Under the pieces are notes generated by a model that worked only from the letters and a program-made list of their open reading frames with translations, was not told the DNA's origin and made no database searches. Position numbers and translations under genes: made by a program. Shown piece by piece: positions 1 to 9,430 of a DNA stretch of 39,550 bases. The stretch lies in contig BDIP01000037.1 in NCBI GenBank assembly GCA_003568945.1, positions 1-39,550 of the forward strand. Direction: 5' to 3'. This DNA comes from Kipferlia bialata (lineage: Eukaryota; Fornicata). The first letter of the stretch is position 1; each line of letters opens with the position of its first letter.

Positions 1-153
1 ACCACTATCACGTGTAAGCGGAAGGGTTCCAAGATCACACTGTCACACAAGAAGCGTTCACGTGACTACCCCTGTACGCCTGGAGAGGAAGCACGGGTGG
101 TATTGAGTGTTTTCAAGGCTTATGGAACCACATTGTCTCTGCTACCTCAGTGA
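1..153 (+). CDS. C-terminal fragment of an unidentified protein
   Basis: Frame 1 is open from the first base to a TGA at 151-153, about 50 residues, with the ending EARVVLSVFKAYGTTLSLLPQ-like and a Lys/Arg-rich first half (KRKGSKITLSHKKRSR). Codon use resembles the confirmed exons further right, which is the main reason to call it. The gene begins outside the window, so neither its start nor its family can be judged. A CAG|TGAGT context at the end leaves room for the stop to be part of an intron boundary instead. No domain was recognised. Confidence 0.4.
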   Translation, partial: TTITCKRKGSKITLSHKKRSRDYPCTPGEEARVVLSVFKAYGTTLSLLPQ

Positions 154-775
154 GTGCCTTAACAGGCAAGAGAGAAGCAAACTTTGCTGCAAAGTCAATG
201 TATCAACCTAACATATCATGAGTATGCTGACACCCGTCTCATAATGTGCAAACATTGGAAGGATACGGGATATTCCATAAGCACTTTGGATCGGTTGAAA
301 ATTAGTAGTAAAAGTAGTATTTGTAGTATATATGAAGGTAGGGACTTGCAGAAGGGACTTTAGACTCATGCCTAAACCTACAGGACTCAATGAGTACTAC
401 TCATAGTATGCTAGACACGTAGACACAGCGACTGTTGGTCACCCAATACTTGGTGGTGATGATGATGACCTCTGTGGAAGTACCACACTTCCTGACTGCC
501 CATCCAGCCGGTATGGGGTCAGCGGCAGGAAGGGTGAGACAGTGAAGATGGGAGGGACACGGTGCTTGTGTCTGTGCCCAAGGGTACTATTAAATTGAGA
601 TTCTCAATAGTAACGAGTCCAATGGACTCAATCCATACCCATACCCAAGGGTACAATGGATATACACGGATCTACTCTGTATTTGTGTGACCTTGGTGTG
701 TTGTACACACCTCTGCAGGATGGAGTTTCTATCACACCAATAGGGGGGAAGGCACTCACAATCACTCCCTGCCAG
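154..775. other. Hairpin-rich stretch without a recognised gene
   Basis: No convincing exon was found here. The stretch holds four short perfect inverted repeats: TACTATT/AATAGTA (585-591 with 606-612), GAGTCC/GGACTC (615-629), GGTGTGT/ACACACC (695-711) and ACTCCCT/AGGGAGT (764-780). An 11-base direct repeat CCCAAGGGTAC occurs near 577 and 644. Bases 504-534 match 27 of 31 positions of the coding exon of the FYVE gene at 1791-1821, so a piece of that gene may have been copied here. Upstream exons of the 776-1319 gene probably lie in this stretch but could not be placed. Confidence 0.4.
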
Positions 776-1319
776 GGAGTCCCTGGTCAAGGACCTGAAG
801 GGGAAGATGGGTGAATCTGACGCATATGTATATGTGTATATGTATTCATGAGTGGTTAGGATACGTGTCTCTCTGTCCCCCCATATTGATACCTCTGCTT
901 ATCTCACTCCCAGACCTTGGCCAGGGGCCCCTGGGTGGGCATCCATATATATGTATATACTTATACATATATGAGTGTGTCTCTATATCTCACTCCTAGA
1001 CACTAACTAGGGACCCCTGAGTTGGCATCCATGCCAAGACGGTGGCACACACATACAGGAAGGGGGTGCTCAAGATGGAGGAGGTCATCAAGGAGTTGTG
1101 AGTAGATCAATGACACCTTGTGCTCAAGTCACTTGCTACACTCATATATTTATATATATATCGTCCAAAGGAATATGTTGCAATTGTCACAAAGAGATAA
1201 ATCTAACCTGAACACAACCTCACACGTTGTGAAATTGTGAATAGGCAGAGTGACACTCTGTGATATTGAACAAGACTCCCCTATACACCACTCTTCCTAA
1301 CAGGCCCTACTCCAACTAG
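776..1319 (+). CDS. Last three exons of an unidentified gene
   Basis: Three exons join in phase: 776-810, 1022-1097 and 1304-1319. They read through ESLVKDLKGKM, then VGIHAKTVAHTYRKG and VLKMEEVIKEL, and end in PYSN with TAG at 1317-1319. Donors are GTGAAT and GTGAGT, and acceptors are CCAG, TGAG and ACAG. The product end is a charged, probably helical tail and no family was recognised. The gene converges on the FYVE gene, whose stop lies 45 bases further on. A copy of the second exon's acceptor region and its first codons (VGIH) lies about 88 bases upstream, inside the intron. The exon calls rest only on phase, splice sites and plausible peptide, so they are tentative. Confidence 0.4.
899..1032 (+). 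repeat. Direct duplication spanning a 3' splice site
   Basis: About 46 bases at 899-945 recur at 987-1032 (88-base offset) with roughly ten differences. Each copy carries a TATCTCACTCC(C/T)AG acceptor-like string and ends in GGCATCCAT. The second copy flows into the exon at 1022-1097, and both copies would encode VGIH at the exon start. Confidence 0.6.
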
Positions 1320-1363
1320 AGCAAGCTAGGACTGTGGTAGAAAGAGCACCTAACCTCGTTGGT

Positions 1364-2069
1364 CTACAGCCTCCCTCTCACTCCACCGGCAGTGTGTCTC
1401 CCCCTCCTACCACCCCTACCCCCAGTTCCCCTAGCCCCTGTTCTCTTAGGCCCCTTGGCTCTCTCTGGGTCCAGCTTCTTGAGCTCACCCATCCAGTCCC
1501 TCTTGGAGATGGTCACGAGGACATGACACTGACCCCACTTGACTATGGAGTTGGCCTTGCCTGCCCCTGACCCATAGTAGTCACTGTAGGCAAGAGACAT
1601 AGCCACAGCGGTGCTGATGAATCTCTCATGATCGTCTGTGACTCTCCAGACATCCCTTGTCGAGTCACACTCCCTGATCATAGCCTTGAGCCTCTCTAGG
1701 GCCGCAATCACACTCTCCCCTGCCTCGCCCTGGTCTGCGACAGAGATGTACTCCTGCACCCCCTCCACACACCTCCACACCACTGCCCCACCAGCTGGGA
1801 TAGGGTCAGCCGCAGGAAGGGAGAGACGGGCCTTAACAGGGTCACCACTCCCTGAGAGAGCCATGTGGACTGTACGCATAGCGGCTAGAGCTGTGGTGCG
1901 GCTCAGACACTGAAGGGCGGCAGTAGCAGCATCTGTCATCTGGGTGTATCTATGGTAAGGGACTATATGTGTGTGGGAGATGCAGGGGGTGAGGGTGCTA
2001 TAGGTATAATAGTGTTGGAGGTCAAAGGGTATGAGAAAGAGAGAGAGAGAAATAGAAAGAGAGAGTGGT

Positions 2070-2118
<49 letters not shown>

Positions 2119-2768
2119 CGAGAACATGGTCTCTATATACCCAAGACTTGTCAGCAACATATAAATGAGCGTCCCTAAGAAGAATTTGAATTGAGACAAG
2201 TCACACTAAAGGTATTATTACGAGTGGGAGTGGAACATGCCCACATATGCATGGTCTGTGTACCTTGAGCAGTCTGCACATACAATGCGGCCACACCGAC
2301 GACAGTGGTGACTGGAGGTGAGTGTACATGAAAGGAATGTTGATATAGACGTGATGAGTCCATGCACACTACAACACATACAACACCCACCGGCGCTTGA
2401 TGAAGTTGAAGGGCAGGTCACAGATGAAGCAGATGTCGTCAACCTGGTCCTCTGGGGGTGAGGGTGAAGGAGGGAGATGGTATGTATGCAACTAGCAAAA
2501 GATAGATAACTTGGCTTCGAAAGCATGACAGACACTATGTCAGCAGTCTGTACTGACAGATCACAGACTCCCACACCACACCCCCTCACCTAACCACTCA
2601 GTCCTTCCGACAAGCTTGGGCCTGATGACGCTTGTGAAGAGGAGAGAGAAGTCGACACCTGGGGGGTGAGAGATTAGCAAGTGATCAGAGTCAAACGTAC
2701 TCCTCAATGCAGAATCTGTCTCAATATATATACAACCCACCTGTCTCCATGACTGGGGCGTGACTCAT
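1364..2768 (-). CDS. FYVE zinc-finger protein with Arg/Gly-rich tail
   Basis: FYVE fingers bind phosphatidylinositol 3-phosphate on endosomal membranes. Exons on the minus strand join in phase from ATG at 2768: MSHAPVMETG, then VDFSLLFTSVIRPKLVGR-TEWLED, then DQVDDICFICDLPFNFI, then KRRHHCRRCGRIVCADCSR. This gives the WxxD, CxxC and (R/K)(R/K)HHCR signature of the family. A short exon (about DAHLYVADKSW) leads to the last exon (1364-1939), which has no known domain and ends in an RGTGGRGGRRGR-like tail. The usual RVCxxC, the last zinc-ligand pair, was not found, so the finger is atypical or an exon is mis-placed. An upstream exon beginning MSERDPLLGLFTLSPMP at 3078 can be spliced in phase to codons before ATG 2768, so the start is uncertain. 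The long intron holds a 49-base G run. Confidence 0.65.
2070..2118. repeat. Poly-G tract of 49 bases
   Basis: A run of 49 G follows a GA-rich segment, inside an intron of the minus-strand FYVE gene (C run in the sense strand). The true length is doubtful, as such runs are poorly sequenced. Confidence 0.9.
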
Positions 2769-3197
2769 TCTTTGACAGTGCAAGGGGCTGCCAGGTGTTG
2801 GGGCTCTGTTGGACTGTGCCTGGAACGGTGTGAGACTGTGCCATCAGACCAGGCTGGCCCCTTTTGTGTTTCTTCTTGCAAAAGAACTTAAGGGTTCATT
2901 ATTTGATAACCTGATTTGGCGTCGTCTAACCTGTGTATATAGGTGCCAGAGAGTGGGCTCGAAGCCGCTGCCGACGCCTCTGTGGTGCATAGAGTGTTGG
3001 CGGAGTTGCACTTCCTTTTGTCTACTGTGGCATTGGGGACAGAGTGAACAGTCCCAAGAGAGGGTCTCTCTCGCTCATCTTTCTCAGTCTGCACAGACTA
3101 CTACAGGGAACCATACCTGTAGAGTCTGTGCCTTGCTGTTCAAGGAGTAACAAGACGGAGCCGTTGAGGTTTGACGTGAGACAGACTCCCTGACGAG

Positions 3198-6100
3198 ATG
3201 AGCTCCTACAGTCATCTGCTGGAGTTCTCTAGCTATGACGACAGGTGCCTGGACGATGTAGGTAGGGAGTATGCCCGTATGTGACTCATCTTCTGGCGGG
3301 AGACTCCCCCCACATACATCTCTCTCTCTCCCTCTCTCTCTCTCTCTGTACCGTCACCGTTCGTTGCATCCTTGTCCCCTGTGTCCCTCTCTCACCCCAG
3401 ACGACACTCTCTTCCAGGTCATTGACAAGCTGAACAGCCTGGCCTTCGGTCTACACTTCAGGTAGAGACCACTCGGTATCATATTCATCTCAAGGATGTG
3501 TCCCACTGTCTACCGCCCCCCTTACACTACAGTGTGGATAATCTGTTCAGCCTCTGCGGGACTGTCCCCTTCTGGACCAGACTGGTGGAGACGGTGACTG
3601 GTTGTGAGCTGGACGTGTTCGACCTCCCATCAGGCACGGGGCCTCTCTATATCTATATATACTCCAGACATCACAGTCTCAATCTCTCTCTCTCCCTGTC
3701 TGATGTGGCTGACACCAGGGGAGGTGCTTACCATTGACACGATGCTCCACCTCACCGACCACTTCCCAGACCCCAAGCCCCAGTTCGACAGGCAGATGGG
3801 GGTGGACGCTCTGGCAGGTTGGGGGTGTTGGAAGTCTACAGCTGATATATTGACATTTGCTGAGAGTAGTTGCAGCACACATCAGACCACTGCCTGTTTA
3901 GCTTTATCTTTGTAATGACTATTATCAGTAATAATACTTAGGCTTCATCCATATAAACAATATCATATAACTCGTGAGTACCATATCTTACTCGATAGGT
4001 GACAAGTCGTGCATGGTCCAGGTGCTTGCTGCCTTCCTTGCCTCCAGTAGCAGTGTGGAGGTGGAGGTCAGTGGCCATGGGATGCACTATGGACAAGGTA
4101 CACAGCTATTGTACTACATATATTGTACCATTTAGTACTCTCCAATCTTAGTCAGAATATACTCCTTTGAATCGTTCGCTCTCTTCCTCCCTCCCTTCTA
4201 TAATAGCTCCTCTCACGTGCTAGACATGGGAGACACCCCCTGTTTCAGTCCCGACCTCCTGGGCCCAGGTCAGTGTACCCTGTTTCATAGTAGACATCAC
4301 CCACTCTGCTGGCACTGTGATGTTTGTATGGTCCAATGAATACGACGTCTACTGCTTTAGGCATACATCCATGTACGTATCATATGACACTATTTCTGGC
4401 GTATAACCTCCAGCCAGCCCCTCCTTTGGGTCAGACGAGTACAGAGAGGGTGAGGGTGAGGGTGACATGGACTACGAGGCGTCTGTCGTGGCTCTGTCCG
4501 GGGAGCACGAGACCACCCATGCTGAGCACCAGGAGACAGTGCCCCAGGACCAAGGTGCGGTGGGAGTGACTGCGTCTTGGTATTTGATGATTGGTAGCAG
4601 AGTAGCACTTATGCTTGTCTTCCGCTGATCGACATATAGGAGAGACTATGCGGCATCCTCTCTGTTCATTGACACAACTCATTCCAGGTGGATATCGTGA
4701 GAAGTACAACGACCTCAGGAGAGAGATGGAGGTAAGATGTAACTACTTGTGTCTCACCTTGGATCTAGTATGTCTCTCTCTTCTCTTGCCGAAGTGATAT
4801 GTGTATACATGTGACTATATGTGTCACGGCTGACCCCCTTAGATGCTGCTGGTGTCGTCTGAGAGAGAGACAGAGGCCAGGGAGGAGCAGGAGGAGAGGT
4901 GGAGACAGGAGAGACAGGAGGCAGAGCAGAAGAGGTGGGTGACCGTCACACATCTCATCCTTCCATATCCCACCCATGCCTATCCCACCCATGCCTATCC
5001 CACCCCCAGCCAGCACCAGAGACTGCAACTGGACACAGCCAGATCCGACCTCTCCCTAGTCAGGGCCGAGTTCAGCACCCTCCAGGCCCAGGTACCGTCA
5101 GTGGGGCTGTTACTGCCTATCCCCCCCGCCCCTCTTCCACTCACCCTAGGCCCTCGAGTACCACCAGCAGGCAGAGTCTCTGGAGCAGGAGGTGGGGTAG
5201 TCATAGTGGTACACACATAGTAGCTCTACATGGTATCTATATGTGTCTATGTATGACCGTGCAAAGGTATATCACTTCGTATCCTTACCTCTCAGGTTCG
5301 CACGCTGACTGAACGCCTAGAGAGAGAGGCAGAGAGAGAGAAGGAGAGGGAATCCCAGCGAGAGCGTGAGTGGGAGAGACAGAGGCAGAGGGAGAGAGAG
5401 AGAGACAGAGAGCAGGGCCTGGCAGAGAGAGAGAAGGAGCTTCTTGAGGCTGAGAGAGAGCGGGAGAGGGAGAGAGAGAGAGAGAGAGCCGCTGGCTGTT
5501 CCGAGTGCCGGATGTTACAGACAGAGCTGGACGAGACATTAGCCAGGTAGGGAGGACTTCTGGATGGATGTTTGGTAACAGAGCAAATACAATGCGATTC
5601 ATATTGGTGACCACGTTGACCATACTGAAGCACGGTCTCTCTTTTTGCTATTGGTGCTAATGACAGACTCCGAGAGTCCCGCAACACCAATCTGGAGATG
5701 CAGACCAGAGAAGGGAAGGTGAGGGATGCAATGCAATTGACCGAATAGTCATGGAATGGGACTGCATTGTGTAGTGTCTGACCCACAGGTCACCTCCCTG
5801 CTCCGTTCCCTCTTCGGTGTCTTCCCTGCCCTCACTGCCACTCTCCCTGACGTCACAGAGGAGATACCGGAGACCAAGTTGGCGGAGCTCGTCAAGTGAG
5901 TAGTGGTAGACCACCACATTGTCTCATTAATACACGTTATACTTCTCATTGCACTTTTTTTTGTCATTTATTTTCGAAGTTCTCACCCAAATTCTTACTT
6001 CCAGGACAGTCAGAACCGCTGCCAATGACGCCTACTCCCTAAGGGTCAAGGTGGACTCCGACGCAGACAGAAACGTGAGTGGATACCCATATACGAGTAC

Positions 6101-9032
6101 TATATATACTCAAGTGACAAGCGCTGCATATATCTACGCTCTATTACTGATAGACACTGCATCCACATCTGCCTATTCCATGGCTATCACTCCTTCTGAC
6201 CCCTTAGGCCAAGAGAGAGATGATCCTGCTGGACAGGGTGGCCGTGTCGAGGTCTAGGCTGGATCAGACACGTGAGGCACTGGCACAGGCAGAGAGACAG
6301 GCTGCAGTCAGGGAGGTACGGCCGACTATCTGACCGCGTTTGTATATATATATATACTCATTAAATTACATATTTTTGCATATATATGGAAGGAGACCAC
6401 CCTCCTCACTTCAGGCTCAATATAAGCGAGACATGCAGCGTGTGACCCTGAGGCTGAAGGAGGCGGAGAAGGAGAGGGAGAGGGAGTGTAGCAGGCAGAG
6501 AGAAGAGAGAGCAGAGACCGAGGATGTCCTGTCACCCCCACAGGTGCTGATGGTATAGTGTTATATAGCGACAGATCATCTAATGACTGGTCTAATGATA
6601 CTGTGGGTGGTGACTCAACAGTGTCGGTGCCTCTCTCTCTCTGACCCTCAGGGCATGGACTCTACCCTCCTCAACACCTCCATGGAGGACCTGAGGCTGA
6701 GGCACAGGTGCTGTGGCTCTGAATCATGTATCTCTATTGCTTGACACGTATCACCTACAACTCCCTGACCTATATCTTGTCTCGCTGTGATGTTGCGCTT
6801 AGGGCTCACTATATCTCCATGCATTATCATAATAACAATGTATCTCATCATAGGGACTCGTCCACTAGGTCCCTGAGAGATACAGAGAGAGACAGGACTC
6901 GGGAGCGACTGGTGATGAGAGAGACCTCGGGACACCTCTCTGCCCCAGGTACCTCTACCTCTACCCTCTCACACAGTCATTCTGCTATGATACGACATAT
7001 CCTGCTGTATACCACATCTCCCTCTACCTCTCAGGTCACGAGATGGGCCCTGTCAAGGACAGAGAGAGTGAGACTGGCCTGTCAGGGGTTGTTCTTCTCA
7101 CCTATGTGCTGGCCTGGATATACTGCTCGGGGGCTATCCTAGGTCAGTAATGACACGTATACCCTATATATCCTTCCGTATGAGGTCTACCCCCCTCTGA
7201 CCCCAGCCCTGGGGATGGACGCCGTGTCTCTGTGCACAGTATGTGCTCTACCCCTCCTCGTCAGCCCCTCCTTCCTCACCCACCGCCTGGCTAGATACAG
7301 GGGCGAGGTGGCACGCCAGACAAGACGCGGAGTCAAGGTGGGGTGGTCACATATCTTCTGTTTGTGTGTATATACTCCTGCCTCACCCCCAGGTGTTTTC
7401 CACCACTCTGCTCTGTGCGTTGGTGTGTGGGGTAGTGGTGGGTGTGCTCACATGCATCATGGGATCCACAATCAACAGGTAGGCCAGATAGTACCCCTTG
7501 ATACATGACACCCATGTTCTCACCCTCTAGATTCCTTCCCGGGCTGGTCCTCAGTGTGTGGCTTGGGGTCACTGTGTTCTCCACGGTGCTGTACCCCATA
7601 GCTCCCAGACCCACCAGGGCTGACCCCACCCGGTCCCCCCTGCTGCCCCCCCTGGCTATGGCCCTGTCCATATCATTTGCGGCATCCACATCGGTACGGG
7701 TAGTGTGGGTAGTGTGGGTGTGCGTACAGCCTATCTATCGTTGTCTCACTGTCAGGACCTTCTATACTGGCTGTCGCTGGGTGTGCTTGTGTCCACCCTA
7801 CACCTGCACAGACGGGCATACTCGCTACTGCACTATCAGTACACAAGAGGTACCAGGGGCTCCTCTTGGATATGCTTCTGATATTATGCTTCTAATATTT
7901 TAGTACTATTTCTTGTAACGTCTTGCCCCTGACTCCAGGCATCGACTTCAGCCCCAGCAAGAGGATATGGCGCTACTTGGCAAAGACATCACACGTACGG
8001 TCCTACTCTGTCACCTCAGTCCACAAACATCCACCGTCTCACCCATGTGTGAATGTATATATATATAGTGAATGTATATATATACACCGATACATCGCTC
8101 TTGACCATCCCCCCCACCCCAGCTCAACCTGTGCTGTGCCCTGATCGGAGGGTCTCTGGTGTCAGCCACCATGTTCACGGATGACAGGGCCTACGACGCT
8201 GGGATCACAGGTGGGGCCATGGGGGTACTCGACTTGCATTGAGTGTGTCATATGTATTGATATATAATGGAGCAATATTATTATAGAGGAGAGAATATCT
8301 CCAGCTGATATCAGGTGTATGTATTCTGGCAGGAATTCTCGCAAACTTTGCCATTCCCCTCTCCCTGCCCCCCTCCGTGTCAGTCTCTCCCACCCACCAC
8401 TCCTCAAGGGTGCACACTAGGGGGAGCTCGACCCTGGCTGCCTCCCTGGCCGGTCTCGACTCTGTGGGGGGTGCCTGGAAGGCGTCTGAGACCGAGAGTA
8501 CCTCCAGGCCCTCAGCCCTGGTCCGCACCCTCCTGTACTGTCTGCCGTCCATCCTGGTGTCCTGCTTTGCGGCGTGTGTGTTTGCCTTCGAGTTTCCCTT
8601 TGCGCCATCCGTGCTGCATGTGGTCCTCATCAGTGTATGTGCATACCTCCTCAGCGTCCCTGTCATGGGTGTCTATCTACTGAGGCAGGGGCCATCCAAC
8701 AGGCACAAGGTGGGTGGTTATCATGCGAAACGGGGTGATTCCTTCCCTACTGACTGACACCCAGGTTGCAAGGACTCTGACCTGGCTCTACATACCCCTC
8801 TACGCAGCCGTGTGGTGCTCGATCAAGTACGTAAGCTGTAGCTTGTACTCTTTCTTTGTGTATATATCGGGTCTGGGCTGCTCATCCATGAGTGCATTCT
8901 CTCTCCACCCTCACCCCCAGCTGGGGCCTTGGCCTCATCTTCGTGTACCTTCTCCCTGCATCTGCCATCGCTATGGTCCTGCTGGCCCAGGGGTCAGGGT
9001 CAGCGGAGGTACTCAGTGAGAGGTCGGTGTAG
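3198..9032 (+). CDS. Coiled-coil protein with C-terminal multi-pass membrane domain
   Basis: About 29 exons join in phase from ATG 3198 to TAG 9030-9032, giving roughly 1,030 residues. Residues 1-160 form a compact region of unknown fold (LFSLCGTVPFWTRLVETV, then DKSCMVQVLAAFLASS), perhaps calponin-homology-like. Residues ~205-600 are a coiled coil rich in Glu and Arg, with a long RERERE stretch. From about residue 605 to the end there are some eight to ten hydrophobic segments, for example VVLLTYVLAWIYCSGAIL, LLCALVCGVVVGVLTCIM, TLLYCLPSILVSCFAACVF and WGLGLIFVYLLPASAIAMVL. Both termini fit one polypeptide because the splice phase holds through the joint (GHEMGPVKDRESETGLSG). The first TATA-rich intron uses a GC donor. 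The family is not recognised. A tether anchored in the ER or Golgi by its tail is a guess from layout. Two adjacent genes cannot be fully excluded without transcripts. Confidence 0.72.
3634..3718 (+). other. GC-AG intron
   Basis: The exon ending CTCCCATCAG is followed by GCACGG. Only this GC donor keeps the frame into GAGGTGCTTACC (LPS-GEVLTIDTM). No GT lies near the junction. Confidence 0.7.
4963..5009 (+). repeat. Short tandem repeat ending at a 3' splice site
   Basis: TATCCCACCCATGCC occurs twice in tandem, after a partial copy, and then as TATCCCACCCCCAG, the last of which is the acceptor of the coiled-coil gene's next exon. The repeat has amplified the pyrimidine-rich intron end. Confidence 0.7.
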
Positions 9033-9330
9033 GGCAGTCCACTCCACTGGTGGTGGGCTAGGCCTGGTATTGCTAGTGCTGTTAGTAGTGCTGGTAGTGG
9101 GTGAGGGCATCTTCTGTCAGTAAATGCCCTCACTGTTCTGTTCTTTCGATGTCGTCCTGTAGTGATAGGAGCAAGCTGACGTCCCATGACACACTATCAC
9201 CTACCTTCTCTCTCTGTCTCACTTGTACCCAGTACAACTCATACTCCCTCTCTCAGTGTATAACACACACACTTGTCACACACCAGGACCGGGTATACAC
9301 AACAGCTTCCAATCGATACTTCACATCAGG

Positions 9331-9382
9331 GGAAGGTTGGGGGTCTCTGTCAACTGTAGACTCTACTGTTGACCTCCCTTCC
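9331..9382. repeat. Inverted repeat (stem-loop)
   Basis: GTCAAC-T-GTAG-ACT-CTAC-T-GTTGAC (9349-9373) forms a ten-pair stem with one T-T mismatch. It is flanked by GGAAGG (9333-9337 region) and CTTCC (9378-9382), which could extend it. Confidence 0.7.
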
Positions 9383-9392
9383 ACCAAGAGGG

Positions 9393-9428
9393 AGGCATAG
9401 GGGTAGGGCACTCAGGCATAGGGGTAGG
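9393..9428 (+). promoter_or_regulatory. Direct repeat immediately upstream of VPS13 start
   Basis: AGGCATAGGGGTAGG is present at 9393-9407 and again, identical, at 9414-9428, a 21-base offset that ends two bases before ATG 9431. It is a candidate initiator or leader element. The role is inferred from position only. Confidence 0.35.
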
Positions 9429-9430
9429 TC

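Larger units (their letters stand above)
9033..9430. other. Intergenic region between the coiled-coil gene and VPS13
   Basis: No gene is seen. The region holds an AGTAAA at 9119-9124, about 90 bases after the upstream stop, which resembles the poly(A) signal reported for Giardia but is unproven here. It also holds a hairpin at 9331-9382 and a 15-base direct repeat just before the VPS13 ATG. Confidence 0.6.

Noticed and set aside
2809-3150. Plus-strand 113-residue frame between the FYVE and coiled-coil genes
   Set aside because: Cys/Trp-rich composition is unlike the confirmed exons, and minus-strand sequence here fits an upstream exon of the FYVE gene better.
3198-4270. Calponin-homology (NN-CH, CLUAP1 or Hook-like) domain at the start of the coiled-coil protein
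   Set aside because: The length and following coiled coil fit, but no signature residues could be aligned with confidence.
5310-5490. GA-rich stretch as a non-coding microsatellite
   Set aside because: It stays in frame with flanking exons and encodes a Glu/Arg coiled coil with interruptions, so it is coding.
9119-9124. AGTAAA as poly(A) signal; a similar one near 22811
   Set aside because: Found 90-160 bases after two stops but not after the others, so it was not called as a terminator.
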